From positions 124,001-188,000 of the forward strand of contig NZ_JARVKV010000005.1 in NCBI RefSeq assembly GCF_029813835.1: a DNA stretch of 64,000 nt. Reading direction: 5' to 3'. The stretch is from Streptomyces sp. DH37. Its GTDB lineage: Bacteria; Actinomycetota; Actinomycetes; Streptomycetales; Streptomycetaceae. Under the pieces are notes generated by a model that worked only from the letters and a program-made list of their open reading frames with translations, was not told the DNA's origin and made no database searches. A program made the position numbers and the translations under genes. This document shows positions 42,371-52,057 of this stretch, piece by piece (position 1 is the first letter of the stretch; each line of letters opens with the position of its first letter).

Positions 42371-42412
42371 CGGTGAAGCGGGCGCCCGCGCCGCGGGGCG
42401 CCCGCTTCACCG
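42371..42412. terminator. 17-bp bidirectional terminator stem
   Basis: Perfect arms CGGTGAAGCGGGCGCCC (42371-42387) and GGGCGCCCGCTTCACCG (42396-42412) with an 8-nt loop lie between two converging genes, 6 nt after the oxidoreductase stop. Confidence 0.82.
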
Positions 42413-42452
42413 CCCGCCGGGGCTCCGGTCCGCGCTCGGCCCGTGCCGGCGG

Positions 42453-42983
42453 TCAGGACCGGGCCGCCGCGGTGAGCTTCGCGACGTCGGGGGCGTAGAC
42501 GGTCATCCAGTGCGGACGCAGCCGGTAGTAGACCACGTCGTCGTCCCAGTCGAAGGCGTCGTCGCCGTAGAAGTCCTTGAAGTACGCGAGCAGGTCCGGC
42601 CAGTCCGCGGCCGGCTCGCCGTCCCGGGGGTTGAGGATCTCCACCGTGCCGTGCGTGAACACGCCCAGGTCCTCACCCCGCAGGTGTGCGGCGCTGACGG
42701 CGGGCCGCGCGGCGAGGTGACGGGCCTTGGCGGCGCCGCGCGCCGTGCCGAAGTGCCACTTTCCGTGCAGGAAGTGCCCGTCCACGCCGCTGATCCGCGG
42801 TTCGCCCCTCGCCGTCACGGTGGCCAGGGCGAGGGTGCACATGCCGGTGAGCACCCGGGTGAGTCGCTCCGCGGTCAGCGTGCTCCCGGCGGTGATGATC
42901 GAGCGGAGGTGCGAGGTGGAGCGGGAGAGCGAGGAGTCGAGGAGGGCCTGGAGTTCACTGAGGTCTTCCGGTGTTTCGCGCAT
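42453..42983 (-). CDS. Pyridoxamine 5'-phosphate oxidase-like FMN-binding protein
   Basis: This 176-residue protein shows the split-barrel flavin fold: LATVTARGEPRISGVDGHFL, KWHFGTARGAAKARHLAARP and AVSAAHLRGEDLGVFTHGTVEI. The C-terminal WDDDVVYYRLRPHWMTVYAP is usual for the actinobacterial PNPOx-like group. It converges on the flavin oxidoreductase but has its own promoter side. It may be an F420- or FMN-dependent reductase; the cofactor cannot be told from motifs. Confidence 0.85.
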   Translation of the reverse strand: MRETPEDLSELQALLDSSLSRSTSHLRSIITAGSTLTAERLTRVLTGMCTLALATVTARGEPRISGVDGHFLHGKWHFGTARGAAKARHLAARPAVSAAHLRGEDLGVFTHGTVEILNPRDGEPAADWPDLLAYFKDFYGDDAFDWDDDVVYYRLRPHWMTVYAPDVAKLTAAARS

Positions 42984-43171
42984 CGGGGTCCTTGTCTGTC
43001 CGTGGAGTCCCGGCCCGCGTCCGCCGTCGACGCCGGCCGGTGGGGCCATGCTCGCCCCGAAACCGGACACCTTGTGTCGTGTTTCCTCCTCTGCTTCACG
43101 GACGCCGCCGAACGCGTGGGCGCCCTGGCCGTGTCCCTGCCACGAGGGCCGCCCGCCGGTGGCGCCGGTGT

Positions 43172-43345
43172 TCACCGCCCCGGTGGGGGGAGGAGCGCGT
43201 TCGCGCGCCCGTGACCGGGTCCGTGTTCGGTCTTGAGCCAGGTGACGAGCTCCCTGTGCCCGGTCAGGGGCGATGCGCGGGCGAGGCCCTTCCGGTGTGT
43301 GACCGGGCGGCCGTACTCCTTCTCGACGGAGGGCGCCCCGGGCGG
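43172..43345 (-). pseudogene. DUF4287 gene remnant
   Basis: The minus strand encodes EKEYGRPVTHRKGLARASP, then LTGHRELVTWLKTEHGPGHG and RANALLPPP. This follows the DUF4287 pattern (YGRPVEHW...HMELVKWLKSEHGLGHGHANALV) but lacks a start codon, the tryptophan after HR and the C-terminal helix. It is probably decayed. Confidence 0.55.
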
Positions 43346-43424
43346 CGCGGCCCGCGCGGGCCCGCTGTACCCGCTCGTGCTCCTTCCGGCGGGCGGCGGT
43401 GGAGAGCGCCATCGCCGAGCCGGG

Positions 43425-43640
43425 GGCACCGTCCGGGACGACGCCGAGTCGACCGCGGGCACTGGGGCGGTGGCCCCGACGCCGCAGTGGAACGCCGGCG
43501 ACCGGCGGGCCGGGAAGCGGGGCGGCGCGACCACGGCGGTGCTCTCCGGCACCGAACACCCGGCGGGAGCGGCCGAGTTCGCGCTGCGGCTCGACACCGA
43601 CCCCGAGGCGCGCCGCCCCGCCCCGCCCCGCACACGCCGC
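43425..43640 (+). pseudogene. ABC sugar-binding protein C-terminal remnant
   Basis: The plus strand encodes GAVAPTPQWNAGDRRAGKRG, GATTAVLSGTEHPAGAAEFA and LRLDTDPEA. This is the conserved region of actinobacterial extracellular sugar-binding lipoproteins (APTPQW...GNWGGSTTAV...HPxxAAEFxxWLNTDPEA) with key aromatic and Asn positions lost. No N-terminal part is recognisable. Confidence 0.6.
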
Positions 43641-43870
43641 GGGCTCCCGCCCCGCTGCCGGACTTCGTCGTGGCCGGGCCCAAGCGCTCCCTCCGCCGGG
43701 AACACCCGAGCGGGACCCACCCCACCAGGCCCTCGACGCTCCCCGGGACGTCCCGAGGGGTTGGACCGGCGTCCGCGCCGTCCGCCGCCGGCCCCGCCCG
43801 GCGGGACGCACATGACAACGGGACCCGGGCAGGCCTGACGGAGCCGACGGGGTCCCACTAGGCTGAGGCC
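43641..43870 (+). other. Intergenic, promoter of the metallophosphoesterase gene
   Basis: TAGGCT (43859-43864) lies 6 nt before the GTG at 43871, the layout of a leaderless actinobacterial promoter. Nothing else is supported. Confidence 0.4.
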
Positions 43871-44722
43871 GTGGTGACGCAGGGGACATTACGAGCGATC
43901 AGCGACCTGCACGTCGGGTATGCCGAGAACCGTCGCATCGTGGAGGCGCTGAAGCCCTCCTCGCCGGACGACTGGCTCATCGTCGCGGGGGACGTCGGGG
44001 AGCTGACGGCGGACATCGAGTGGGCCCTGGGCCTGCTCCGGGACCGCTTCGCCCAGGTGATCTGGGTCCCCGGCAACCACGAACTGTGGACCGTCCGGCA
44101 GGAGGAGGACGGGCTGCGCGGCGTCGCGCGCTACCACCGGCTGGTGGCCCTGTGCCGCCGGCTCGGCGTCCTGACCCCCGAGGACCCCTATCCCGTGTGG
44201 ACGGGAGCGGGCGGGCCCGTGCGGATCGCCCCGCTCTTCCTGCTCTACGACTACACGTTCCTGGCGCCCGGCACCACGACCGTGCGGGAGTCGCTGCTGA
44301 AGGCGCACGAGGCGGGCATCGTCTGCACCGACGAGTACCTCCTGCACCCCGATCCCCACCCGAGCCGGGAGGCGTGGTGCGCGGCGCGGGTCGAGGAGAC
44401 CGAACGGCGGCTGACGGAGGTGGCGGGCGACCTGCCGCTGGTCCTGGTGAACCACTGGCCGCTGGTGCGCCGTCCCACCGAGGTGCTGACCCATCAGGAG
44501 TTCGCCCAGTGGTGCGGGACCGTGCGCACCGCCGACTGGCACACCCGGTTCGGCGTGAAGGCGGTGGTCTACGGACACCTGCACATACCGCGGAGCACCG
44601 TGTACGACGGCGTGCCGTTCGAGGAGGTCTCCCTCGGCTACCCCCGGGAGTGGCGCCGTTTCGGGCTCAGGAGCGACCTGGCACGGCAGATCCTGCCCCG
44701 TCCCGGGGAATCCGGCGCATGA
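43871..44722 (+). CDS. Metallophosphoesterase
   Basis: This is a 283-residue calcineurin-like phosphoesterase. The five metal and phosphate motifs are in order: ISDLHVGY, VAGDVGE, VPGNHELW, VLVNHWPL and VVYGHLHIPRS. It starts with two consecutive GTG codons right after a -10-like element. The product is cytoplasmic. Close homologues in Streptomyces often neighbour a phosphopantetheinyl transferase, which is not found here. The phosphoester substrate is unknown. Confidence 0.93.
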   Translation: MVTQGTLRAISDLHVGYAENRRIVEALKPSSPDDWLIVAGDVGELTADIEWALGLLRDRFAQVIWVPGNHELWTVRQEEDGLRGVARYHRLVALCRRLGVLTPEDPYPVWTGAGGPVRIAPLFLLYDYTFLAPGTTTVRESLLKAHEAGIVCTDEYLLHPDPHPSREAWCAARVEETERRLTEVAGDLPLVLVNHWPLVRRPTEVLTHQEFAQWCGTVRTADWHTRFGVKAVVYGHLHIPRSTVYDGVPFEEVSLGYPREWRRFGLRSDLARQILPRPGESGA

Positions 44723-44905
44723 CGCGGACGGCGGCGGTCCCGGCACGGAAGCGGGACGGGGCGGAGCCTCGTGGGTCCGGGCGGCGCGGACGGGGCGGAT
44801 CCGGACCCGCGGCGCAGACGGTCCCGCACCGGCGGGCGGGGACGGTGCCGGGGCCGCCGCGGCCGACCGGTGACGCCGGACGCCGGCGTGACGACCGCGG
44901 CGGGC

Positions 44906-47845
44906 CTACCGCCGGTCGGCTCCCGCCCCGCCGTCCTCCCATCCCGCCAGGGCGATGTCGGTCCTGGACGTGACGTTCAACTTCCGCATGATGCGCGCCA
45001 CATGGTGCTCCACGGTCCGGGTGGACAGCACCAGGCTCTCGGCGATGTCCCGGTTGGCGCACCCCTGGACGACCAGACGGGCCACCTCCTGCTCGCGCGG
45101 GGACAGCCGGTCGCCGTAGCCGAGGCGGCCGCGGCGGTGGGTGGTGACGATGTCGTGGCGGCGCAGCAGCCGTTGGCAGCGGGCCACGTCCCAGCGGGCG
45201 CCCAGCTGCCGGTAGACCTCGACCACCTCCTGAACGCCGCCGGCCGCCGCCTCCCCGCGCAGGTCGAGCAGGCAGCGCCCGCGGGCCTCCGCCGCCCGGG
45301 CCGCGTCGAAGGGGCGGCCGAGCCGCCGCCACCGCGCCTCCGCGTCGGCCAGCAGGCCGACGGCCTCGTCCGGCCGTCCCCCGGCCTCGGCGAGCAGCGC
45401 CCGGCACACGGTCAGCGCGGCCCGGGCGGCGGGCGCGTCGCGGTCCGCGGTCCCGGCCGCGAAGTCGGCGACGAGCCGGTGGGCCCGCGCGGTCTGCCCA
45501 CTGCCGTGCAGGGACTCCACGGCGGTGGGCACCGCTTCCCCGGCCCACACCCAGCCACCGGTCCGCTCCAGCCGGTGCAGGGTCTCCTCCATGGCCTCGC
45601 AGGCCTGTCCGGGCCGTCCGGCCTCCAGGTGGATGCGGGCGGTGGCGGCGGCGGAGGCGGTGAGGATGAAACCGGTGTCGTAGCAGGTGGTGCGGGCGGC
45701 CTCCGCGAGGTCGCGCCGGGCCCGGGGGACGTCGCCGAGCACGTGCAGCGCGGTCAGTCCGCGGACCAGCACGGCCTCGGCGGTCAGGTCGGGTATGTCC
45801 TGGTAGAGCCGGGCGGTGCGGTCGGCGGCCGCGTGCAGGCCGTGCCAGCGGCCCTCGTGCCAGGCGAGCACCAGGCGGGCGGTCTGGGTGAGCCCTTCCA
45901 CGTAGGGGCTGCTGGTGTCGGCGAGCCCGTCGGCGGCCCGGTCGAGGAACTCGCGGGCCCGCGCGCCGTACCCGAGGGCGCTGGAGGCGTGCGCCAGGTT
46001 GGTCCAGCCCCGGGCGTGGTGCGCGGCCTCCATCGCGGTCCCGGCCGGGCCGCGCAGCGCCTCGGCGGCGGCCCAGGCCCGGGGGTCGCCGAGCAGCATC
46101 AGCGCGGTGGCGCGGTTGGCGGCGACGGCGGCCCGGGCGACCGGGTCGGTGACCCGCTCGGCGAGCGCCTCGCCGCGGTCCAGCCACTCCCGGTGGCGGT
46201 CGATGGGCCAGCCCTTGATGGAGGGGATGGCGGCGACCGCCATGGCGCGGGCGGCGGTCTGCGGGTCGGACGCCTCCAGGTCGGGGATGGCGCGGGCGAC
46301 CTCGTTGAGGCTGTCCAGCGCCCCTCCGCTCTGGTTGCGCAGGACGACGCTCAGATGCAGCCGGATCTCGCCGCGCAGCCGGGGCGGCGGGTCGTCCTCG
46401 TCCAGCACCCGCCGTACCGCGGCCACCACCTGCTCGCCGGCGCGGGCCAGTTGCGCGGTGCGGGCCAGTTTCGCGGCGGTGCGGACACGGCCCGCGCTGC
46501 GCGGGTACTCGGCGATGGCCCGGGTGTAGAGGCTGGTGGCGGTGGCGTAGTCGCCGGCGGCGGCCGCGCGGTCGGCCGCCGCGACGAGGCAGCGCAGGCT
46601 CTCCCGGACCCGCCCGGCGGCCCCGTACAGCCGGGCGAGGTCGGCCAGCGGCAGCGGACCGCCGCCGCCCCGGTGCAGTGCCCGGGCGGCGCGCAGGCTC
46701 AGCCGGGCCAGCCGCGGGCCGGGCACCCGCGCCAGCGCGGCCCGGCGGTCCAGCGGGTGCCGGAAGGCGGGGTTCGGCCCGTCGGCCCGCAGCACGGCCC
46801 GGCCTGCGCACGAGACCACGGCCGCCTCGGCCCGCCCGGGTGCGACGTCCGCCACCTCGGCGAGCACGTCGACGGGTACCGCCCGGTCGAGGACGGCCGC
46901 CGCCTCGACGATCCGCCGCGCGTCCTCGGTGAGCGGCGCGCACCGCCGCTCCCACTCCCGCCGCACGCACGGGGGCACTCCGGCCTCCCGTACGGCGGCG
47001 AGCACCGAGCCCGCCCGCGGCCCGCCCCCCTCACCCGCCCGCAGCCTCTCCCCGGCCGCCCGCAGCAGCGCCCCGGCGACCCCGGGCAGTCCGCCGGTCA
47101 GCTCGTGCACGAGCGCGGTGACGTCCTGCCGCTCCGCCATCCGCTCCGGCCGGCGGGCGCCGAGCCACCGCCGGACGAACTCCCCCGTCTCCTCGGGCGT
47201 CCAGGGCCGGACGCCGATCTCCTCGACCCGTACCCGCCCCGGTGCGCGGACGCCCAGGACCGGCAGTCCGGGTGCGGCGTCCTCGGTGACGACCAGCCGC
47301 AGCCGGGGCGGCATCGCGTCCATCAGGTGGTGGAGCAGGCCGAGGGTCGCGGGGTCGGCGCGGTGGACGTCCTCCACGACCAGCACGGCGTCCCCGAGCG
47401 CCGCCAGCAGCGCCCCGACCGCGCGCGGCAGCAGCCCGCGCCGCACCTCCGGGTCGGCCGCCGACTCCGGCGGCCGCGGCAGCCGGTCGGCCAGTTCGGG
47501 CACGACGAGGCCCACGGCCCCGGTCACCGGGGGCAGCGGCCGGCCGGGGACCCCGGGCCGGTGCGGCAGCCCGGCCAGCGCGTCGGCGACGGGCCCGAGC
47601 GGCACCGGGTCCGGCGTGTCGGGACACGCCCCGCGCACGTGCGTCCATCCCGTGAACTCCGCCCCGCCGAGCACCTCGTCCACCAGCCGGGAGACCCCTG
47701 TCCCGGTCTCCCCCCGCACCACCGTGAGGCCCGGCCCCTCCCGCAGCGCTCCCCGCAGCCGCCGTGCCTCCTCGCACCGCCCGACGAACCCGTCCTCGTC
47801 GGCCGCCCCCGTGTCGCATCCCGTCTCGAAGGAACGTCTCTCCAC
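44906..47845 (-). CDS. LAL-type LuxR regulator with altered Walker A
   Basis: This large LuxR-family regulator has 979 residues. The N-terminal nucleotide-binding domain has Walker B (AVLVVEDVHRADPATLGLL), but Walker A reads GETGTGVSR (residues 45-53). Val51 stands where the invariant lysine should be. The middle is TPR-like. The C-terminal helix-turn-helix is LSPREQEVARLVVQGCANRD and IAESLVLSTRTVEHHVARIM. GTG 47845 follows GGGAGGCGGAA. It is divergent from the subtilisin gene across a 678-nt gap and may regulate it. Loss of the lysine suggests weak or absent ATP hydrolysis. Confidence 0.88.
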   Translation of the reverse strand: MERRSFETGCDTGAADEDGFVGRCEEARRLRGALREGPGLTVVRGETGTGVSRLVDEVLGGAEFTGWTHVRGACPDTPDPVPLGPVADALAGLPHRPGVPGRPLPPVTGAVGLVVPELADRLPRPPESAADPEVRRGLLPRAVGALLAALGDAVLVVEDVHRADPATLGLLHHLMDAMPPRLRLVVTEDAAPGLPVLGVRAPGRVRVEEIGVRPWTPEETGEFVRRWLGARRPERMAERQDVTALVHELTGGLPGVAGALLRAAGERLRAGEGGGPRAGSVLAAVREAGVPPCVRREWERRCAPLTEDARRIVEAAAVLDRAVPVDVLAEVADVAPGRAEAAVVSCAGRAVLRADGPNPAFRHPLDRRAALARVPGPRLARLSLRAARALHRGGGGPLPLADLARLYGAAGRVRESLRCLVAAADRAAAAGDYATATSLYTRAIAEYPRSAGRVRTAAKLARTAQLARAGEQVVAAVRRVLDEDDPPPRLRGEIRLHLSVVLRNQSGGALDSLNEVARAIPDLEASDPQTAARAMAVAAIPSIKGWPIDRHREWLDRGEALAERVTDPVARAAVAANRATALMLLGDPRAWAAAEALRGPAGTAMEAAHHARGWTNLAHASSALGYGARAREFLDRAADGLADTSSPYVEGLTQTARLVLAWHEGRWHGLHAAADRTARLYQDIPDLTAEAVLVRGLTALHVLGDVPRARRDLAEAARTTCYDTGFILTASAAATARIHLEAGRPGQACEAMEETLHRLERTGGWVWAGEAVPTAVESLHGSGQTARAHRLVADFAAGTADRDAPAARAALTVCRALLAEAGGRPDEAVGLLADAEARWRRLGRPFDAARAAEARGRCLLDLRGEAAAGGVQEVVEVYRQLGARWDVARCQRLLRRHDIVTTHRRGRLGYGDRLSPREQEVARLVVQGCANRDIAESLVLSTRTVEHHVARIMRKLNVTSRTDIALAGWEDGGAGADRR

Positions 47846-48523
47846 GGTTCCGCCTCCCGCCGACCGTTCACCCCGGAAGGCCCGCCGCGCGTGCCGCCGC
47901 TCCGTTGGGCCGGGTCCCGCGGGCCGGGTTCCTCCCCGCCCAGGCCGGACCACGGCGCCCGTTGGGCAGGTGGTCTACCCGCTGGACGGCCGAGGTCGCA
48001 ATAGGGGTCCACCACCTACGGAATGCCGGCGGCGCCGACGCGGGCCGGCCGGTGCGGTCCCGGGCGCCGGGCGCGGCCGAGGGGTCCGCACCCCCGCTCC
48101 CACTCTTTGGGTAGCGCTACGGATTGCTGGGCTCCTCCCAGGTGACCGAAGCTCTGGGCGGTCCGGCGACGCCGACCCCGTACACCGCGGTCCCTGGCCG
48201 GCAGGGCCGGGTGCCCGGGGACGGCCGTACCCCACGCAGCCGTCCGGCGTGACCGGACCCGTGCCGCACGGAGCTCCACTCCGTGCGGCACACCCCCCAC
48301 CACCCACCGTCCGTGGACGCCGAGACCCGAAGGCGCCCAGATGACTGCCGCGGCCGGGGTTATGTCATGACCTCGACACGAGCCGGGATCCCGGCGGCCC
48401 GGCAGCCGCGCTCCGGACACGCGCCTCCCACCACCGACGGGGCGTGTCCGGAGCCGGCCGGGGGCGATGGGGGCCGCCCTCCGGATCCCGTGCCGGGTCC
48501 GGACAGATCCCAAGGGAGAAACC
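47846..48523 (+). promoter_or_regulatory. Divergent intergenic region, 678 nt
   Basis: This stretch separates the LAL regulator (minus) and the subtilisin gene (plus). A perfect 10-bp palindrome GTAGCGCTAC (48111-48120), in an AT-richer context, could be an operator. No gene is supported in either direction. Confidence 0.4.
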
Positions 48524-50128
48524 ATGGAGTTCGATCCTCGCGCCGTCCGGCGCGCGTTCGCCGCCGGAACCGTCGCCGCCCTGCTCGTCGGAGCCGCCGG
48601 GGCCACCGGGGCCACGGCCGCCCCCGTACCGCCGAGCGGCGGCGAAGGCCGCATCGTCGGCGCGGACCGCCCCGGCGCGGTCGACGGCTCCTACATCGTC
48701 ACCTTCAAGGACTCCGTCGCCCGCGCCGACGTGCCCGCTTCCGCGAAGGCACTGGCCAAGCGGCACGCGGGCAGCCTGCGTCACGTCTACACCGCCGCCC
48801 TGCGCGGCTTCGCGGTGCGGATGACGGAGGAGGAGGCGAAGAGACTGGCCGCCGACCCGACGGTGGCCCGTGTGGAGGCCGACGCGGTGGCGTACGCGGT
48901 CGACACCCAGACCAACCCGCCCTCCTGGGGCCTGGACCGCGTCGACCAGCGCGACCTGCCGCTGGACAGGAGCTACACCTACGCCACCACCGCCTCCGAC
49001 GTGAACGCGTACATCGTGGACAGCGGCATCCGCATGAGCCACCGCGACTTCGGCAACCGCGCGGTCAGCGGCTACGACTTCGTCGACAACGACTCCAACG
49101 CCTCCGACTGCCAGGGCCACGGCACCCACGTCGCTGGCACCGTCGGCGGCGGATCGTACGGCGTCGCCAAGGGCGTCAGGCTGATCGGCGTCCGGGTGCT
49201 GAACTGCCAGGGCACCTCGGGCAACACCTGGGCCCCGGTCCTCGCGGGCATCGACTGGGTCACCAAGAACGCGGTGAAGCCGGCCGTGGCCAACATGAGC
49301 ATCGGCGGCGGCAGGACCCAGTCGGTGAACGACGCGGTGGCGGCCTCCATATCCTCCGGCGTCACCTGGGTCGTGGCGGCCGGCAACAACAACGCCGACG
49401 CGTGCTCGTACTCCCCGTCCTCCACCCCCGCGGCCATCACGGTCGGCGCCACCAACGGCCGGGACGCCCGTGCCACCGGCTGGACCAACGGCCAGGGCTC
49501 CAACTACGGCTCCTGCCTGGACCTCTTCGCCCCGGGCGACAGCATCGCCTCCACGTCCAACGCCGGTGACACCGCCTCCCAGTCGATGAGCGGCACCTCC
49601 ATGGCCGCCCCGCACGTCGCCGGCGCGGCCGCCCTGCTGCTCTCCGCCAACCCGACCTGGTCCCCGGCCCAGGTCCGCGACAAGCTGGTCGCCGACGCCA
49701 CGCCCGACAAGGTCACCGACGCCCGCACCGGCTCCCCGAACAGGCTGCTCCACACGGGCGCCGGCACCACCCCGCCGCCCTCCGGCAAGAGGTTCGAGAA
49801 CACCGACGACTACCAGATCCGCGACAACGCCACCGTCGAGTCGCCCCTCCCGGTCACCGGCGTCACCGGCAACGCCCCCTCCGACCTGTCCGTCACCGTC
49901 GACATCCGCCACACCTTCCGCGGCGACCTGAAGGTCGAACTGATCGCCCCCGACGGTTCCGCCTACCTGCTGAAGAACTACAACAGCTACGACAGCGCCG
50001 ACCACGTCCAGGCCACCTACACGGTCGACGCCTCCGGCGAGCCCGCCAACGGCACCTGGAAGCTGCGCGTGACCGACAACTGGACCAACGACACCGGCTA
50101 CATCAACGCCTGGTCGCTCCAGTTCTGA
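48524..50128 (+). CDS. Secreted S8 family (subtilisin-like) serine protease with P domain
   Basis: This is a 534-residue secreted protease. It has a signal peptide (1-33), an I9 inhibitor propeptide (residues 55-127, GSYIVTFKDSVARADVPAS) and a proteinase-K-like catalytic domain. The triad is Asp166 (AYIVDSGI), His199 (GHGTHVAGT) and Ser359 (SGTSMAAPH); the oxyanion Asn lies in VVAAGNNN. The C-terminal P/Homo B domain spans about residues 430-534 (TVDIRHTFRGDLKVELIAPD to NAWSLQF). GGGAGAA precedes the ATG. It is an extracellular degradative or processing enzyme, possibly controlled by the divergent LAL regulator. Confidence 0.96.
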   Translation: MEFDPRAVRRAFAAGTVAALLVGAAGATGATAAPVPPSGGEGRIVGADRPGAVDGSYIVTFKDSVARADVPASAKALAKRHAGSLRHVYTAALRGFAVRMTEEEAKRLAADPTVARVEADAVAYAVDTQTNPPSWGLDRVDQRDLPLDRSYTYATTASDVNAYIVDSGIRMSHRDFGNRAVSGYDFVDNDSNASDCQGHGTHVAGTVGGGSYGVAKGVRLIGVRVLNCQGTSGNTWAPVLAGIDWVTKNAVKPAVANMSIGGGRTQSVNDAVAASISSGVTWVVAAGNNNADACSYSPSSTPAAITVGATNGRDARATGWTNGQGSNYGSCLDLFAPGDSIASTSNAGDTASQSMSGTSMAAPHVAGAAALLLSANPTWSPAQVRDKLVADATPDKVTDARTGSPNRLLHTGAGTTPPPSGKRFENTDDYQIRDNATVESPLPVTGVTGNAPSDLSVTVDIRHTFRGDLKVELIAPDGSAYLLKNYNSYDSADHVQATYTVDASGEPANGTWKLRVTDNWTNDTGYINAWSLQF

Positions 50129-50414
50129 TCCGTACCGCCCGGCCCGCTCGCGCACCCGGAGCGGCCCCGGCACGGCCCGCGGCGCCGGCCCGTCCCCGCT
50201 TCCCGAGGACGGGTCGGCGCTCCCGCGCGTCACCAGGCCGACCGGTGAGGGCGGACCGCCCCCGCAGAGGGCGGCCCCGGCATCCGGCACGAGCACCGTG
50301 CGGACCTGCCGGTGCGGGCCCGCGCTGCGCGGTCACCGCCGGTGCCGCCGGTGGACCGCCGTCGCGGGACCGCCGACCGGTGGCGCCATCCGGCCCGCCG
50401 GGGAGAATACGTCC

Positions 50415-50921
50415 ATGGGTATCCGAGCCGTGCGCCTGGACGAACTGCCTGTCCTCCAGGACATCGAGAAGGCCGCCGGGCAGTGCTTCCGCGACATCGG
50501 CATGCCGGAGATCGCCGAGGACGAGCCGCCTGCGCTCGGTGAGCTCGCCCGCTACCAACGCGCCGGGCTGGCCTGGGTCGTGACCGACGGCGCCGACGCC
50601 CCGGTCGCCTACCTGATCGCCGACCGCGTCGACGGAAACCTCCACGTCGAGCAGGTCTCCGTCCATCCGGACAGCGCGCGCCGCGGTCTCGGCCGGTCGC
50701 TGCTGGACCATGCGGCGGCCCGTGCCAGGAGCGAGGGCGCGCCCGCCCTGACCCTCACCACGTTCACCCGGGTCCCGTGGAACGCCCCCTACTACGCGCG
50801 CTGCGGCTTCCGGCTCATGGACGACAGCAGCCTCACCCCCGGTCTGCGGAGGATCCGCGAGCGCGAGGCGGCACACGGCCTGGACCGGTGGCCGCGGGCC
50901 TGCATGCGCCGGGCACTGTGA
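50415..50921 (+). CDS. GNAT-family N-acetyltransferase
   Basis: This 168-residue GNAT protein has the acetyl-CoA motif LHVEQVSVHPDSARRGLGRS followed by LLDHAAARARSEGAPALTLT and the C-terminal NAPYYARCGFRLMDD. GAATAC close to the ATG suggests a leaderless promoter. The acceptor substrate is unknown. Confidence 0.92.
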   Translation: MGIRAVRLDELPVLQDIEKAAGQCFRDIGMPEIAEDEPPALGELARYQRAGLAWVVTDGADAPVAYLIADRVDGNLHVEQVSVHPDSARRGLGRSLLDHAAARARSEGAPALTLTTFTRVPWNAPYYARCGFRLMDDSSLTPGLRRIREREAAHGLDRWPRACMRRAL

Positions 50922-51103
50922 CACCACGGCGCCGTCCGCGCGGGAACACCACCGGAGGCGTCGGACACCGGCGCCGCCGGACGGCACGGGCGGACGCCCC
51001 CCACGTACGTGAACGAAGCCGGCCCCGCCTCCGGGCCCGCGCGGCCGTCGGACTGGGCGGGTGGCAGGACGAGTGCGCCTCGGCGGGACCGACGGCCCGG
51101 TCC

Positions 51104-52057
51104 TCAGCCCGCGGTCCCGGTCCTGACGAGCGGTGCGTCCCGCGTGAACTCCCGGAACCCGACGCTGTGGTACAGCCCGCGCGCCTGGGGATGCCCCGGC
51201 GCTCCCAGGCAGGCGACCGTCATGTGAGCGGCCCCGGCCGCCCGCGCCAGACGCATCCCGTGCAGGAGCATCGCCCGTGCCAGCCCCTGGCGCCGGTAGT
51301 CCCGGTGCGTCCCGACCGGCTCGAACTGAGCGGTCCTGTTCGCTTCGTCGAGCCACATGATCGTCGAGGACGCCATCGTGCCGTCCGGCGCCTCCACCAG
51401 GACGTGCAGGTCGCCGCGGTACCCGTTCGCCTGCCGGACGCCCCGGTAGCCCTCGGCCGTGTACGCCGAGGGACTCCAGGCGTCCAGATGGGCCTGGACC
51501 GCGGCCTCCGGCCCGGCCTCGTCGGCGGTGCGGAACCGGAATCCGTCCGGCAGCACCGGCCGCTCCACGTCGGTGAGGTCCCGCTCGTTGAGCTGGGTCC
51601 AGGACCCGGCGTCGCCGAGCGAGGCCGGGTCGGTCCCGTAGCCGTGCGCCGCCCACCGCCGCAGGGCGAACTCGTCGGCGGCGCTCGGCATCACCGTGCG
51701 CTCGAGGCCCGCCGCCGTGCCGTCGTACCAGTCGATCACCTCGTCGACCAGCCCGGCGTGGTCGGGATGGACCTGATAGGCCAGGTAGGCGCCGGTGACG
51801 TCCTTCACCGACCCGTCGTTCCGCCTCACCCGGCGCGGAAGACGGGCCCAGCCCCACGCCACCGGCTCCCCGCCGGAGAACCACAGCCGGCGCCGCCAGC
51901 TCGCGCCGTCGCAGGCGTGCCCCCTGCCCCAGTTCCACGCCAGCTCGCCGAACGACGCGTCGCTGTTCACCAGGTCCGGGCGGACGGCGGTGACACGCTG
52001 CGCCAGACCCTGCATGAGCTGCACGTCCGCGGCGGTCACAAGCTCGGAGTTCGCCAT
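51104..52057 (-). CDS. Tandem GNAT acetyltransferase
   Basis: This 317-residue protein appears to hold two GNAT-like halves. The N-terminal half is degenerate (FGELAWNWGRGHACDG, AYLAYQVHPDHAGLVDEVID). The C-terminal half has a clear acetyl-CoA motif: AQFEPVGTHRDYRRQGLARA, MLLHGMRLARAAGAAHMTVA and RGLYHSVGFREF. ATG 52057 begins MANSELVTAADVQLMQ; upstream frame is non-coding. The layout resembles mycothiol-synthase-like or aminoglycoside-type double GNATs, but the substrate is unknown. Confidence 0.88.
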   Translation of the reverse strand: MANSELVTAADVQLMQGLAQRVTAVRPDLVNSDASFGELAWNWGRGHACDGASWRRRLWFSGGEPVAWGWARLPRRVRRNDGSVKDVTGAYLAYQVHPDHAGLVDEVIDWYDGTAAGLERTVMPSAADEFALRRWAAHGYGTDPASLGDAGSWTQLNERDLTDVERPVLPDGFRFRTADEAGPEAAVQAHLDAWSPSAYTAEGYRGVRQANGYRGDLHVLVEAPDGTMASSTIMWLDEANRTAQFEPVGTHRDYRRQGLARAMLLHGMRLARAAGAAHMTVACLGAPGHPQARGLYHSVGFREFTRDAPLVRTGTAG

